Of a stretch of DNA of 25,365 nucleotides, positions 1-8,338 are shown piece after piece. The notes under the pieces are model-generated. The model was given only the letters and a program-made list of their open reading frames with translations, had not been told where the DNA came from and searched no databases. The DNA lies in NCBI GenBank assembly GCA_035506315.1, contig DATJPQ010000002.1, positions 1 to 25,365 on the forward strand, read 5' to 3'. This DNA is from MWDT01 sp035506315. GTDB lineage: Bacteria > Verrucomicrobiota > Verrucomicrobiia > Opitutales > Opitutaceae. Both the position numbers and the translations under genes were made by a program. Every line of letters begins with the position of its first letter. Position 1 is the stretch's first letter.

Positions 1-844
1 GCCGTAACGACCGCCTCTGGGCTGACCGCAGTAATAACTTGCTTGGGCTGTGCAGGCGTCGTGGGGACGCTCGTCGCCAACGTTGAGCGTGCCGGTGTCG
101 GCACGGCTAAACTGTCGGTCGTCGAGGGCGCGACGGCGGCCGGCATCGGCCGCGGGGCGACGGTCGCGGGCGCGGGCGCCGTCGGGTTGGCGGGCAGAGC
201 CGGCTGGATGTCGCCGGAAACTGAATCGTTCGGAGGAAATGGAACGGAGGAAGTAGCGGCCGAGGTGACGAGGCCGATCGGGAGCCCTTGACCGCGATCC
301 AGCCTCTTTACGTCGGCTGCTACCTCCGGCGAAGTTGTTTCGACTGCGGCAACCGGTGCCATTGCAACGGCCGGCATCGGCAGCGGCGAGAGTACCGTTT
401 GCGGTGCGCTTACCGTGGATGGCACGGGAGTGGCGTCGAAGGCCGTAACGACCGCCTCTGGGCTGACTGTAGTAATAACTTGCTGGGGCTGTGTAGGCGT
501 CGTGGGGATGCTCGTCGCCAACGTTGAACGTGCCGGTGTCGGTGCGGCTAAATTTTCGGCAGTCGCAGGCGCGACTGCGGCCGTCATCGGTAGCGGGGCG
601 ACAGTCACCGGCGCGGGCGCCGTCGGATTGGCGGGCAGCGCCGGCCGGATGTCGCCGGAAACTGAATCGTTCGGAGGAAATGGAACGGCAGAAGTAGCGG
701 CCGAGGTGACGAGGCCGATCGGGAGCCCTTGACCGCGATCCAGCCTCCTTACGTCGGCTGCTCCATCCGACGAAGTTGTTTCGACTGCGGCAACCGGCGC
801 CACTGCAACGGCCGGCATCGGGATCGGCGAGAGGACCGTATGCG
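1..844 (-). repeat. Tandem 441-bp repeat inside the fliK-like gene
   Basis: Bases 442-844 match bases 1-403 at a constant offset of 441 bp, about 90 percent identical by eye, with no indels. Because 441 is 147 codons, the repeat keeps the reading frame. Bases 404-441 and 845-882 do not match each other, so about 38 bp between the copies are either unique or a diverged part of the unit. Further copies could lie beyond base 1. In the protein the repeated block covers roughly residues 555-688 and again from about 702 to the window edge. Confidence 0.9.
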
Positions 845-2504
845 TCGACTGAATTTGCGGCGGAAAATTTTCCGGCTGGGTGATGACGGTTGCCGCCGGT
901 TCGGCCGCCGGGTTGGCGGATGCCACTGGTAGCGCGAACGGTGGCGTAACCGGACTGGCCATTCCGACTGGCGTCGTCACGGGCATTGAAACGATCCCCT
1001 GCCCTGCTGAAACGGGATTTCCCAACGCCGCCGGCGGAACTGCGACGGTCGAGACGACGACTGCGGATGCGGCAGTGGGTATCGGCGAAGGCGTAGGCAC
1101 GACCGGCGCAGCGATTGGCGCAGCCGGCGTGGTCGCGGGATTGACCAGAGTCGGCGCCGGTGGCTCCGCCGGCAAGTCCGTGGTTTGTTCCGCGTCGGAC
1201 AGAACGTCCGGAAATTCCGGTGTGTTCTCCCGGGCTGTCACGGGCTGGTCGGTGACGTTCGGCGATGCGATATCTTCCGTAGTCGCGGGTACGATGGGTT
1301 GGGCGGCGGGCTTCGCCGGTTGCGATGGCGCGGTGATCGCGGTGGCCGTCGCCGCGGCTGCCTTCGTCACTGGCTGGGCGGTGGGCGTCGGTGGCACTGC
1401 AACTGGCGTCATCGAGCTGCGCCCGATGGAAGGTCTCTCGCCTGCAGACGCGTTGGTTTCGATTCCGGTTAAAATTGGCCGGGCGGTCGCGGTGGATTGC
1501 GCGCCATCGGCAACTGGCGTCGCGATGTCCGTGACGGCTTGGCCCATGGGAACCGTCAACTGCGATGGCGCCGCGACCGCGGTGGTCGATACGCCGGATA
1601 CCGCTGCGGGTGCTATCGGGGAAACCCGACTGACCGTGATCGATGGGTCGATGACGGGCGCAAGGGGATCGTTCGCCGTCGTCGAGGCCGCAACCGGAGC
1701 AGATTTCACGACCATCTCGCTGGCATTGCGCCATCCGCCGGTCAGCGGCGCTGGCATGGTATTCGCCCCGGTCTTCGTGGCCGCGATTGCCCTGCGACCG
1801 GGCGCGTTCATCGCGGCGGCAGACGTGGGCAAGGCCGCCGCGGGAGTGGTTCCCAACGTCGATTTCGTTGCTTCCGGCACCGTCAGCTCAGACCAGCGCG
1901 ATTGCACCCGGGCCGGCACCGCCGGCACGGCCTGACCGGCCGTAGCAGGATCGATGCTGGTCGGAAAATATACTGTCGGGGCCTCGGATTTGTAGCTGGA
2001 GATTATCGGTTGGGTCTCTGCGCCAACTGGAGCCGTGCCAATGGTTTCTCCGGCGGTCGGTTCCGCGCCGACCTTCGTCGTTGCCGGTTCCGCGGTGGTC
2101 ATGGGCGTATCTCCGCAATCCGTGCCGGCATTCATGCCCAACTCGACCGTCAACCCTTCGTTCGTGGCGAAGTCCGGGGTTGTCTTCACGGTCGTTTCCT
2201 CCGCGGGATTCCAATGAAAAGGGACGGGCATGGCCGTCTGGGCCGCCGGGCCAGCCGGGACGGACAAGCCGTCGAGTGTCGCCAGGGTCGGGGGATTGCC
2301 CAAGCCTTCCGGGGTTGCCAGCGCTGCCGGCAAAGACTGGGTGGGTACAGTGGTCGCCGCGGAAAGTACCGTGCCAAAGGCCGGAGCCACGCCCGGGGTG
2401 CCCGGCAAGGTTCCGAACGCAGTCAGCCCTTCCGCGCCAGAAGCGAGCGGCGTGCCGGCGGCAGCGCCGGGGAAAATTGCGAGGGAAGGGAGAGATACGG
2501 ACAT
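1..2504 (-). CDS. fliK: FliK-like flagellar hook-length control protein, N-terminal part (runs off the window)
   Basis: A continuous minus-strand frame opens at an ATG at 2504-2502 and stays open to base 1, giving at least 834 codons with no stop. The ATG follows a perfect AAGGAGG at 2523-2517, 12 nt upstream. The protein is low in complexity, rich in Ala, Pro, Thr and Val, with no signal peptide or membrane segment visible. It lies directly downstream of motE in the order fliI-fliJ-motE-X, where fliK normally sits. FliK proteins have a long, flexible, variable N-terminal ruler region followed by a conserved C-terminal domain that switches export specificity. The C-terminal domain would lie outside the window, so the name rests on composition and position only. 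The far end contains a 147-residue tandem repeat. At over 834 aa it is long for a FliK. It could also be another secreted flagellar ruler or scaffold protein. Confidence 0.62.
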   Translation of the reverse strand, partial: MSVSLPSLAIFPGAAAGTPLASGAEGLTAFGTLPGTPGVAPAFGTVLSAATTVPTQSLPAALATPEGLGNPPTLATLDGLSVPAGPAAQTAMPVPFHWNPAEETTVKTTPDFATNEGLTVELGMNAGTDCGDTPMTTAEPATTKVGAEPTAGETIGTAPVGAETQPIISSYKSEAPTVYFPTSIDPATAGQAVPAVPARVQSRWSELTVPEATKSTLGTTPAAALPTSAAAMNAPGRRAIAATKTGANTMPAPLTGGWRNASEMVVKSAPVAASTTANDPLAPVIDPSITVSRVSPIAPAAVSGVSTTAVAAPSQLTVPMGQAVTDIATPVADGAQSTATARPILTGIETNASAGERPSIGRSSMTPVAVPPTPTAQPVTKAAAATATAITAPSQPAKPAAQPIVPATTEDIASPNVTDQPVTARENTPEFPDVLSDAEQTTDLPAEPPAPTLVNPATTPAAPIAAPVVPTPSPIPTAASAVVVSTVAVPPAALGNPVSAGQGIVSMPVTTPVGMASPVTPPFALPVASANPAAEPAATVITQPENFPPQIQSTHTVLSPIPMPAVAVAPVAAVETTSSDGAADVRRLDRGQGLPIGLVTSAATSAVPFPPNDSVSGDIRPALPANPTAPAPVTVAPLPMTAAVAPATAENLAAPTPARSTLATSIPTTPTQPQQVITTVSPEAVVTAFDATPVPSTVSAPQTVLSPLPMPAVAMAPVAAVETTSPEVAADVKRLDRGQGLPIGLVTSAATSSVPFPPNDSVSGDIQPALPANPTAPAPATVAPRPMPAAVAPSTTDSLAVPTPARSTLATSVPTTPAQPKQVITAVSPEAVVT

Positions 2505-2591
2505 CGGGCGGATTTCCCTCCTTGGAATTGGTCGTCCGCCTCGTCCGTGAAGCAGTCGTTACCGGCCTGGGGGCCGCCGGCGGGCCCGTGA

Positions 2592-3209
2592 TCACGGTTC
2601 GGTCGCCGGCTTCTTGGCGGTCTTGATCATGCGCAGCCGCTCGGTCAGCAGGGCGGCGCGTTTGGCGATATTGGCGTCGGCGGCCGACTGCTTGCCCATC
2701 TCTTCGAGAATCGGCCCGACGGTATCGGGCTTCATCAGCGAGAATAGCTTGACCAGCGTGGTGTCATCCATCTCGCGAAAGATGGCGACGGCGGATTTCG
2801 CCGAAAGCGCCCCATAGGTCGTTGCGAGTTTTTTCAGATTGGCCGCTTCGCCCTCGGTCACCTCGATGAGCCGCTCATCGATCGCCGCGCGGAGTTCTTC
2901 GATCTGTTTGCGGGTCTTTTCGAGCTCCTGCTGCTCGGTGTTCAACCGGGCCTCGCGCTGGGCGAGCTGTTCATCGCGTAATTTGATGCGGACCCGTTCG
3001 TCCCGCAGATCGTTGGCGAGATTCTCCATCTCGATCGTCCAGAAATCCCAGGGTTTCGCGGGCTGCCTGGCGGCCGTCTCGGCCGCGCGGGCCGCGGTGA
3101 CGTTGGCGACAAAGCGCGTCGAAGCCGACCAGAAGACAGCCAGCGAAGTGCCCACTCCGAGCACGAGCCCGAGGAGGACAAGCATAAGGGGGAAAACGTA
3201 CTTCTTCAT
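2592..3209 (-). CDS. motE: MotE-like flagellar protein (MgtE N-terminal-like domain, membrane-anchored)
   Basis: This 205-aa protein begins MKKYVFPLML and has one N-terminal membrane anchor (about residues 5-27). A long charged coiled coil (about 55-125) follows, then a C-terminal helical domain (about 125-190) with the pattern AVAIFREMDDTTLVKLF and KPDTVGPILEEM. That pattern matches the MgtE N-terminal-type domain of MotE. MotE is described as a periplasmic chaperone for the stator protein MotC in some alphaproteobacteria. In many other phyla a related gene lies between fliJ and fliK, as here, and its exact role there is less clear. The start ATG overlaps the fliJ stop codon (ATGA), implying translational coupling. 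The family is well supported; the function in this organism is inferred. Confidence 0.78.
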   Translation of the reverse strand: MKKYVFPLMLVLLGLVLGVGTSLAVFWSASTRFVANVTAARAAETAARQPAKPWDFWTIEMENLANDLRDERVRIKLRDEQLAQREARLNTEQQELEKTRKQIEELRAAIDERLIEVTEGEAANLKKLATTYGALSAKSAVAIFREMDDTTLVKLFSLMKPDTVGPILEEMGKQSAADANIAKRAALLTERLRMIKTAKKPATEP

Positions 3210-3661
3210 GTCATGAGCAGCGGGGCGCGGCCCGCGGTGGCGTTGGTGCGGTCGTCGAGTTGTTTTTGCTCCTCGTACTCGAGTTCGTGGCGGTAAACCT
3301 GGCGGGCCTTGACCTCAAGATTCTCGATCACGCGCAAATCGCGGCGCGCGTTGACCCATACCTCCCGGCGTTGGTCCAGTTCGGTCTTGGCGGCGGCACT
3401 TTCCTGGGCGGCCTGGTGTTCGCGCGCCAGTTCGTCGTGGTAGGCGTTGAGGTAGGTCACCTGGTCCGGCGGGCGCAGCGTCGCGCCACGCGAGGCCACC
3501 AGGATACCTTCGAGCTTCCGCCGTTGCTCGCGAGCCCGCTCCAAGCGCTCCTCCGCCGAGAGGAAAGCGTGCAGCGCCTCCGTGAAGGCCTCGCGGGCGC
3601 GCAATTCTCGCATCGCCCGCACCGTCCCGACTGAACGAAGGGGAAAAGTAAATTTTTTCAT
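3206..3661 (-). CDS. fliJ: Flagellar export protein FliJ
   Basis: The chosen start is the ATG at 3661-3659, giving 151 aa beginning MKKFTFPLRSV. It overlaps the fliI stop as ATGA. The frame is open further upstream, but that part lies inside fliI in another frame. The protein is almost wholly helical and charged, with heptad-like stretches such as RELRAREAFTEAL and SAEERLERAREQRRKLEG, as expected for the FliJ coiled-coil hairpin. FliJ is the stalk that inserts into the FliI hexamer and links it to FlhA during flagellar protein export. Length and the FPL start fit the family. FliJ is poorly conserved in sequence, so position between fliI and motE is a large part of the identification. Confidence 0.85.
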   Translation of the reverse strand: MKKFTFPLRSVGTVRAMRELRAREAFTEALHAFLSAEERLERAREQRRKLEGILVASRGATLRPPDQVTYLNAYHDELAREHQAAQESAAAKTELDQRREVWVNARRDLRVIENLEVKARQVYRHELEYEEQKQLDDRTNATAGRAPLLMT

Positions 3662-4986
3662 GACGACAACACCCGCTTGAGCGCGGCGAAACTTTGCTCC
3701 CGCGGTACCTGTTCGTAGATGCCCTGGCGAAGAAAGGTGCGCAAAGGATCGTAGAGCGTCACGGCCCGGTCGAGGGCGGTACTGTTGCCCTTCTGATACG
3801 CGCCGATGGTGATCAGATCCTCGTTTTTCCGGTAGAGCGCCAGATGTTCGCGCGCCTGGCCGGCCAGTTCGACCTCTTCCGGGGTGCAAATGTCGCGGAT
3901 GAGACGGCTGACGCTTTCCAGCACATCGATGGCGGGATAGTGATTCTGGTGGGCGAGCGCGCGGGAAAGCACCAGGTGCCCGTCGAGAATGCCGCGCACG
4001 GCGTCGGCGATCGGCTCGTTCATGTCGTCGCCCTCGACGAGCACGGTATACAGGGCCGTGATGGCGCCGCGTTCGCCGGCACCGGAACGCTCCAGCAGGC
4101 GCGGCAGCATCGCGAATACGCTTGGCGTATAGCCGCGCGTGGCCGGCGGTTCGCCGGTGGCCAGGCCAATCTCGCGTTGCGCCATGGCGAAACGCGTAAC
4201 CGAGTCCATGAGCAGAAGCACGTTCTTGCCGGCATCGCGGTAGGCCTCCGCCAGGGCGGTGGCCGTGAAAGCCGCCCGCAGGCGCAGGGGCGCCGGCGAA
4301 TCGCTCGTGGCCACGACCACGACGGCCCGCGCCATGCCCTCGGCGCCGAGGTCTTTCTCCAGGAAATCGCGCACCTCGCGGCCACGTTCGCCCACCAGTC
4401 CGACAATGACGACATCGGCGTCGGCATCGCGGGCGATCATGCCCAGCAACGTCGACTTGCCGACGCCGGAACCGGCGAAGAGCCCGAGACGCTGGCCCTG
4501 CCCCAGGGGGATGAAGGTGTCGATGGCACGGACACCGGTCATGAACACCTTTTTGATGCGCTGGCGGCGGAGCGGATGGGGCGGCCGCACTGAAGCGGCA
4601 TCAATCCGTTGCATGGCCAGCGGACCATTGCGATCGAGCGGGCGGCCCAGGGCGTCGAGGACCCGGCCAAAAAGTTTCTCGTCGGCCACGGGCAACGGCG
4701 GCCGGTCGGTGGCGACCACTTCGCAGCCGGGATGCAGGCCGATGGTTTCGCCGAGTGGCATGAGAAGGACACGCTCGCCCCGGAAACCGACAACTTCCGC
4801 CATCACGTTCATCGACTGCCGGTCGGAGGTGATCCGGCAGAGTTCGCCGAGCCCGACGTTGGGGCCTTCGGCCTCGATGATGAGACCCGTGATGCCCGTG
4901 ACCCGCCCCAGCCGGCGTGCCGCCGGTGCGGCGCGCACTTGCATCCGCAGGGCATCGATAAGCGGGATGACTTCGGCAATGGGCAT
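3658..4986 (-). CDS. fliI: Flagellum-specific export ATPase FliI
   Basis: This 442-aa protein has the usual length for FliI. It shows the Walker A motif AGSGVGKST (about 171-179), the catalytic glutamate region GLVGERGREV (about 197-206), Walker B LLLMD (about 257-261), and the type III ATPase signature GYTPSVFAMLPRLLERSG (about 285-302). The C-terminal LRQGIYEQ region is also typical. FliI hexamers at the cytoplasmic face use ATP to help unfold and deliver rod, hook and filament subunits. FliH regulates it and FliJ is its stalk. The ATG at 4986 (MPIAEVIPLI) has no obvious Shine-Dalgarno; an AT-rich heptamer repeat lies just upstream instead. The downstream gene fliJ overlaps by ATGA. Confidence 0.97.
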   Translation of the reverse strand: MPIAEVIPLIDALRMQVRAAPAARRLGRVTGITGLIIEAEGPNVGLGELCRITSDRQSMNVMAEVVGFRGERVLLMPLGETIGLHPGCEVVATDRPPLPVADEKLFGRVLDALGRPLDRNGPLAMQRIDAASVRPPHPLRRQRIKKVFMTGVRAIDTFIPLGQGQRLGLFAGSGVGKSTLLGMIARDADADVVIVGLVGERGREVRDFLEKDLGAEGMARAVVVVATSDSPAPLRLRAAFTATALAEAYRDAGKNVLLLMDSVTRFAMAQREIGLATGEPPATRGYTPSVFAMLPRLLERSGAGERGAITALYTVLVEGDDMNEPIADAVRGILDGHLVLSRALAHQNHYPAIDVLESVSRLIRDICTPEEVELAGQAREHLALYRKNEDLITIGAYQKGNSTALDRAVTLYDPLRTFLRQGIYEQVPREQSFAALKRVLSS

Positions 4987-4998
4987 GGTCGGTGAATG

Positions 4999-5031
4999 AA
5001 TTTGGAATTTGAGATCTGAAATTTGAGATTT
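4999..5031. repeat. Short AT-rich heptamer repeat between fliH and fliI
   Basis: The plus strand reads as successive 7-mers AATTTGG, AATTTGA, GATCTGA, AATTTGA, GATTTTC. The 10-mer AATTTGAGAT occurs at 5006 and again at 5020, a 14-bp offset. This is strikingly AT-rich in an otherwise GC-rich operon. It fills most of the 48-bp gap between the fliH stop and the fliI start, where a ribosome binding site would be expected. Confidence 0.85.
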
Positions 5032-5034
5032 TCC

Positions 5035-5622
5035 CTAGGCGGCGCCGACCAGCTCGTGCTGGATTGCGGCCAGTTTGGCGCTCTGGCGCGCATCAGTGAT
5101 GCCGAAGCGGCTGCGCACCTGGCAGTCGCCGGGCTGGAGCGCGCCGTCCGCCCGGATCTTTAAGTTCGGATAACGGGTTTCGAGGCCGGGGGTGAGCTTG
5201 GCGAGCAGGGCCGCATCGCGCGGCGAGACGCACAGCTCGAGATCATCGCGCTCGGGATAAAGCTGCTCGAGCGCCTCGACACAGATTTTCTCCAACAGGT
5301 CAGGCGGCGGTTCGAAGCCCGCGAGAAGCCGGCGCGCGAGTTCCAGCGCCAGATCCGGCAGGGCGGTGCGGAGCTGCCCCAGCAGTGCGCCTTCGATTTC
5401 GCTCAGGCCGACGAAAAGCCCGTCCTGCAATGTCTGCACCTCGTCGCGAAATTCCACCAGCTGGCGCTCGCCGAAGCCGCGCGCCTTGTCCGCTCCTTCG
5501 CGGTAGGCCGCCGCGCGGGCCGCCGCCATCTCGCTCTCCGTGTACATTTGCGCCGAATGGCCGGGAATCGTGGCCCCGGTCAGCGGGCGGTCGAACGCGA
5601 TCAATCGATTATGGGAGGCCAT
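5035..5622 (-). CDS. fliH: Flagellar assembly protein FliH (FliI regulator)
   Basis: This 195-aa protein begins MASHNRLIAFDRPL. It has an Ala-rich helical stretch with small-residue spacing, AAYREGADKARGFGERQ (about 36-52), which recalls the GxxxG/AxxxG segment of FliH. A long helix leads to the C-terminal FliH/YscL domain (about 85-190), including EKICVEALEQLYPERDDLEL and the PGDCQVRSRFGITDARQS ending. FliH dimers hold FliI in a restrained state in the cytosol and dock it at the export gate through FliM/FliN and FlhA. It sits between fliG and fliI, as usual. The start ATG at 5622 is preceded by a pyrimidine-rich leader rather than a clear Shine-Dalgarno. Confidence 0.88.
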   Translation of the reverse strand: MASHNRLIAFDRPLTGATIPGHSAQMYTESEMAAARAAAYREGADKARGFGERQLVEFRDEVQTLQDGLFVGLSEIEGALLGQLRTALPDLALELARRLLAGFEPPPDLLEKICVEALEQLYPERDDLELCVSPRDAALLAKLTPGLETRYPNLKIRADGALQPGDCQVRSRFGITDARQSAKLAAIQHELVGAA

Positions 5623-5665
5623 GGGGACGGAGAGTGAAGGTGAACGTGAAGGTCGGCAGGGCCGG

Positions 5666-6682
5666 TCAGGCCACGACGGCGTCCTCCGAATTCTCGAGGC
5701 TGATGGAGCCTTCCTCCTCGAGCCGGCGGACGACCTGGATGATGGTATCCTGGGCGGTTTCGACGTCGCGCAACCGCACGGGTCCGAGCATCGAGATCTC
5801 GTCGCGCAGGCTTTCGGCGGCGCGTTTCGAGATCGAGGCGTAGATCTTGTCGCGCAGCGGTTCGCTGGCCGACTTCATCGCCACGGCCAGATCGGCCGAG
5901 TCCACTTCGCGCAACACGCGCTGCAAATCGGACGGCTGGAGGCGCTGCAGATCCTCGAAGCTGAACATCTTCTTGCGGATGGCGGAGCCGAGTTGGGCGT
6001 TGCGCTCCTCCAGGCGGGCGAGCAGGCCCTTCGACATCTCCTTGTCGATGCCGTTGAGCAGCGTGGCCACCGCGCGGATACCACCGCTGTGGTGGAAGGT
6101 GGGACGCACCTTGGTGTCGAAATGCTTGCCGAGGTTGCGCACGATCTTGGCCACGAGGTCGAGCGAGGTGCTTTCGATCGTGCCGAGGCGCTCGATCACA
6201 TCCTCGCGCAGGTCGGGCGGCAGCATGGAGAAAATCTCCGCGGCCTTCGGGCCTTCGAGATACGACAGGACGAACGAAATCGTCTGCGGCTGCTCGTGCT
6301 TGATCAGGTTGAAAATCTGCCGGCCTTCCATCTCGCTGATGTCCTTGATGACCTCGATGGAGGTGCCCGTGGGCCCCACCCGGCCGATGATCGAGGAGGC
6401 CTTGTAGTCGCCCTTGGCGATCTCCAGGGTGCGTTGCGCGTAACCGAGGCCGCCGAGCGTGGCCACGCTGCTGTCGCCAATCACCGGGGCGAACTCCTCG
6501 AGCGCCTGCTTGCGCACCTGGTCGGAGATCATCTGAAATCCGGACATTTCGCGGCAGATGAGCTCGATCTCCGCGTCGTCAAAATGCTTGAGGACCTCGG
6601 CCGCCGTCTCGGGACCGATGACAATGAGGAAAACCGCCAGTTTCTGCTGGCGGGTCAACTTGGTGTAATCGATGTCGGCCAT
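5666..6682 (-). CDS. fliG: Flagellar motor switch protein FliG
   Basis: This 338-aa protein matches FliG in length and domain order. The N-terminal domain (about 1-100) starts with YTKLTRQQKLAVFLIVIG and binds FliF. The middle domain (about 105-190) carries the EHPQ-like motif as EQPQT (about 130-134). The linker has the KKMFSFEDL (MFxF) motif near 237-245, and the C-terminal torque domain (about 245-330) has charged helices such as LRDEISMLGPVRLRDVE. FliG forms the rotor ring on the MS ring, contacts the stator and reverses with CheY-P via FliM. The ATG at 6682 lies 15 nt after the fliF stop. Nothing looks truncated. Confidence 0.97.
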   Translation of the reverse strand: MADIDYTKLTRQQKLAVFLIVIGPETAAEVLKHFDDAEIELICREMSGFQMISDQVRKQALEEFAPVIGDSSVATLGGLGYAQRTLEIAKGDYKASSIIGRVGPTGTSIEVIKDISEMEGRQIFNLIKHEQPQTISFVLSYLEGPKAAEIFSMLPPDLREDVIERLGTIESTSLDLVAKIVRNLGKHFDTKVRPTFHHSGGIRAVATLLNGIDKEMSKGLLARLEERNAQLGSAIRKKMFSFEDLQRLQPSDLQRVLREVDSADLAVAMKSASEPLRDKIYASISKRAAESLRDEISMLGPVRLRDVETAQDTIIQVVRRLEEEGSISLENSEDAVVA

Positions 6683-6697
6683 GACGGGGAAACGGAG

Positions 6698-8296
6698 TTA
6701 ACCGGCTTTCTTGACGTTGACCCAGTCGCGCAGGGCGTTGCCGATATTGGCGGGCTTCTGGCGGATGAGTTCGTTGAGCAGCTCGGGAGTGAGCGAGCCG
6801 CCGTTGAGTTGATAGGTGCCGCGCGGCAGCCGGGACGGGACCTCGGAGAGCAGCTCCACCGGCACCGGCTCGAGCTGCTGCTTTTTGAGGATGCGCCAGA
6901 AGACGTAGAAAACACCGAGCGCCACCACGACGGCGAAATAGCGACTGCCGGTTTCGAGCCAGGACTGCACCCGCGTCTCCGTCTGGATGGCGGCGATTTG
7001 TTGTGAGACCGGTTCGGTCTGGAAGGGCACTTCCTGCAGGCTCACGAGCGTGTCGGGCGCCTGGCCGGGCGCCAGCCTCAGACCGAGGGCATTCATCACG
7101 ATCTGGCGGAGTGCCTGCATTTCTTCCGGCGTGCGCGGCTGGGCCGCGGGCTTGGCGTCGGCGGCCGCGCCGGCGGGCAGCGGAGCCAGGCGCTGGCCGA
7201 CAAAGACCGCGGCCGTGACGCCCTTGATCGAGCCGGGATTGCGCGTGATGTTGGTGAGCGTGCGGTTGATCTCGTAGGAAGTCGTATGGTTTTTGCGGGT
7301 GGTCTCCGTGGTGTTGACGGGACGCGCCTGCTCCGGCTGGCTGCTGTTACGGTCGGGCACGTTGGAGGAGACGCCGGCGACGCCGCCAGTGCGCGCCTCG
7401 GTGGAATTGCTCACGTCCTCCGTGGTGGTCTGGTTGCGGACCACCTGGCCCTCGGGATCGTACCTCTCCTGGGTTTGCGTCGTGCTCTCGGTCTCGATTT
7501 CCGCCGCCACCCGCACGACCACCTGGCCGGCGCCGACGACGGGCACGAGCATGCTCTCGACTTTCTTCGAGAGGTAGTCCTCGACCTGCTGTTTGTAGCG
7601 CATCTGGCTCGTCGCCGAGCCGAGCAGGGGATCCTGCTTGAGAAATTCGGAAAGCACGCGGCCCTTTTGATCGACGACGGCCACCTGGTCGGCCAGCAAG
7701 CCCTGCACGGCGTTGGCCACGAGATTGCGGATGGCATTGACCGCCTCCACCTCGAGCTTCGGGACGGAGAGCTCGACAAACACCGACGCGGTGGGCTTTA
7801 CGCCCTGTTCGGTGAGGAGCAGGCGGTTTTCCGGTTGCACGATCATCACCCGGGCCGAATGCACGCCGTCGAGTTGCGCGATGGTGCGGGCGAGTTCACC
7901 CTGGAGGGCGCGGACGTAATTGGTGCGCTGCACGAAATCGCTCAGGCCGAACTGGCCCTTGTCGAAGATCTCGAAGCCCACGCCATCGCCGGTCGGAACG
8001 CCCTTGGCCGCGAGTTCCATGCGCAGTTTGTAGACGTTGGCCGTGGGCACATAGACCGTGCTGCCGCCGTTGGTGGCCTTGAAGGGGATGTTCTGCGCCT
8101 GGAGCTGGCTGATGATGGTCGCGGAATCCTTGTCCGACAGGCGTCCATAGAGGAGCTGGTAGTCAGGCTCGCGCGACCACACGACGATGGCGACCAGGCC
8201 GGCCACGACCACGCAGGCCGCCACGATGAGCGTGACGCGCTGGTTGAGACCGAGATGCTTCCAGAGGTTTAGGAGTGATTGGCCAAAATCTTTCAC
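6698..8296 (-). CDS. fliF: Flagellar MS-ring protein FliF
   Basis: This 532-aa protein has the FliF layout. Transmembrane segment 1 is at about 21-41. A large periplasmic part follows with two ring-building motifs, including SREPDYQLLYGRLSD, FQRTNYVRALQGELARTI and PENRLLLTEQGVKPTASV. Transmembrane segment 2 is at about 453-470 (YFAVVVALGVFYVFWRIL), and the short cytoplasmic tail ends NIGNALRDWVNVKKAG, which contacts FliG. FliF is the first ring assembled and the housing of the export gate. The start codon is GTG at 8296-8294, preceded by a pyrimidine-rich stretch. It is slightly shorter than enterobacterial FliF but complete. Confidence 0.97.
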   Translation of the reverse strand: MKDFGQSLLNLWKHLGLNQRVTLIVAACVVVAGLVAIVVWSREPDYQLLYGRLSDKDSATIISQLQAQNIPFKATNGGSTVYVPTANVYKLRMELAAKGVPTGDGVGFEIFDKGQFGLSDFVQRTNYVRALQGELARTIAQLDGVHSARVMIVQPENRLLLTEQGVKPTASVFVELSVPKLEVEAVNAIRNLVANAVQGLLADQVAVVDQKGRVLSEFLKQDPLLGSATSQMRYKQQVEDYLSKKVESMLVPVVGAGQVVVRVAAEIETESTTQTQERYDPEGQVVRNQTTTEDVSNSTEARTGGVAGVSSNVPDRNSSQPEQARPVNTTETTRKNHTTSYEINRTLTNITRNPGSIKGVTAAVFVGQRLAPLPAGAAADAKPAAQPRTPEEMQALRQIVMNALGLRLAPGQAPDTLVSLQEVPFQTEPVSQQIAAIQTETRVQSWLETGSRYFAVVVALGVFYVFWRILKKQQLEPVPVELLSEVPSRLPRGTYQLNGGSLTPELLNELIRQKPANIGNALRDWVNVKKAG

Positions 8297-8338
8297 GGCA
8301 ATGAAGGGGGAAAGGAGAAGCGGGACGGGTTAATAAAT

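Noticed and set aside
1..844. CRISPR array as an explanation of the repeat
   Set aside because: The repeat unit is 441 bp, in frame and coding, with no short repeat/spacer pattern.
880..2591. Long plus-strand frames opposite the fliK-like gene (351 and 364 aa)
   Set aside because: They are antisense to a continuous frame with a perfect Shine-Dalgarno. Their content (Gly/Ala or Arg/Gly-rich) is the typical shadow of a GC-rich gene, with no recognisable domain.
1888..2595. Minus-strand 235-aa frame overlapping the fliK-like start
   Set aside because: It is Arg/Pro/His-rich and out of frame with the gene that has the strong ribosome binding site, so it looks like a frame shadow.
5540..7006. 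Plus-strand 488-aa frame over fliH-fliG-fliF
   Set aside because: It is antisense to three well-identified flagellar genes, and its Arg/Glu/His/Leu-rich content has no domain.
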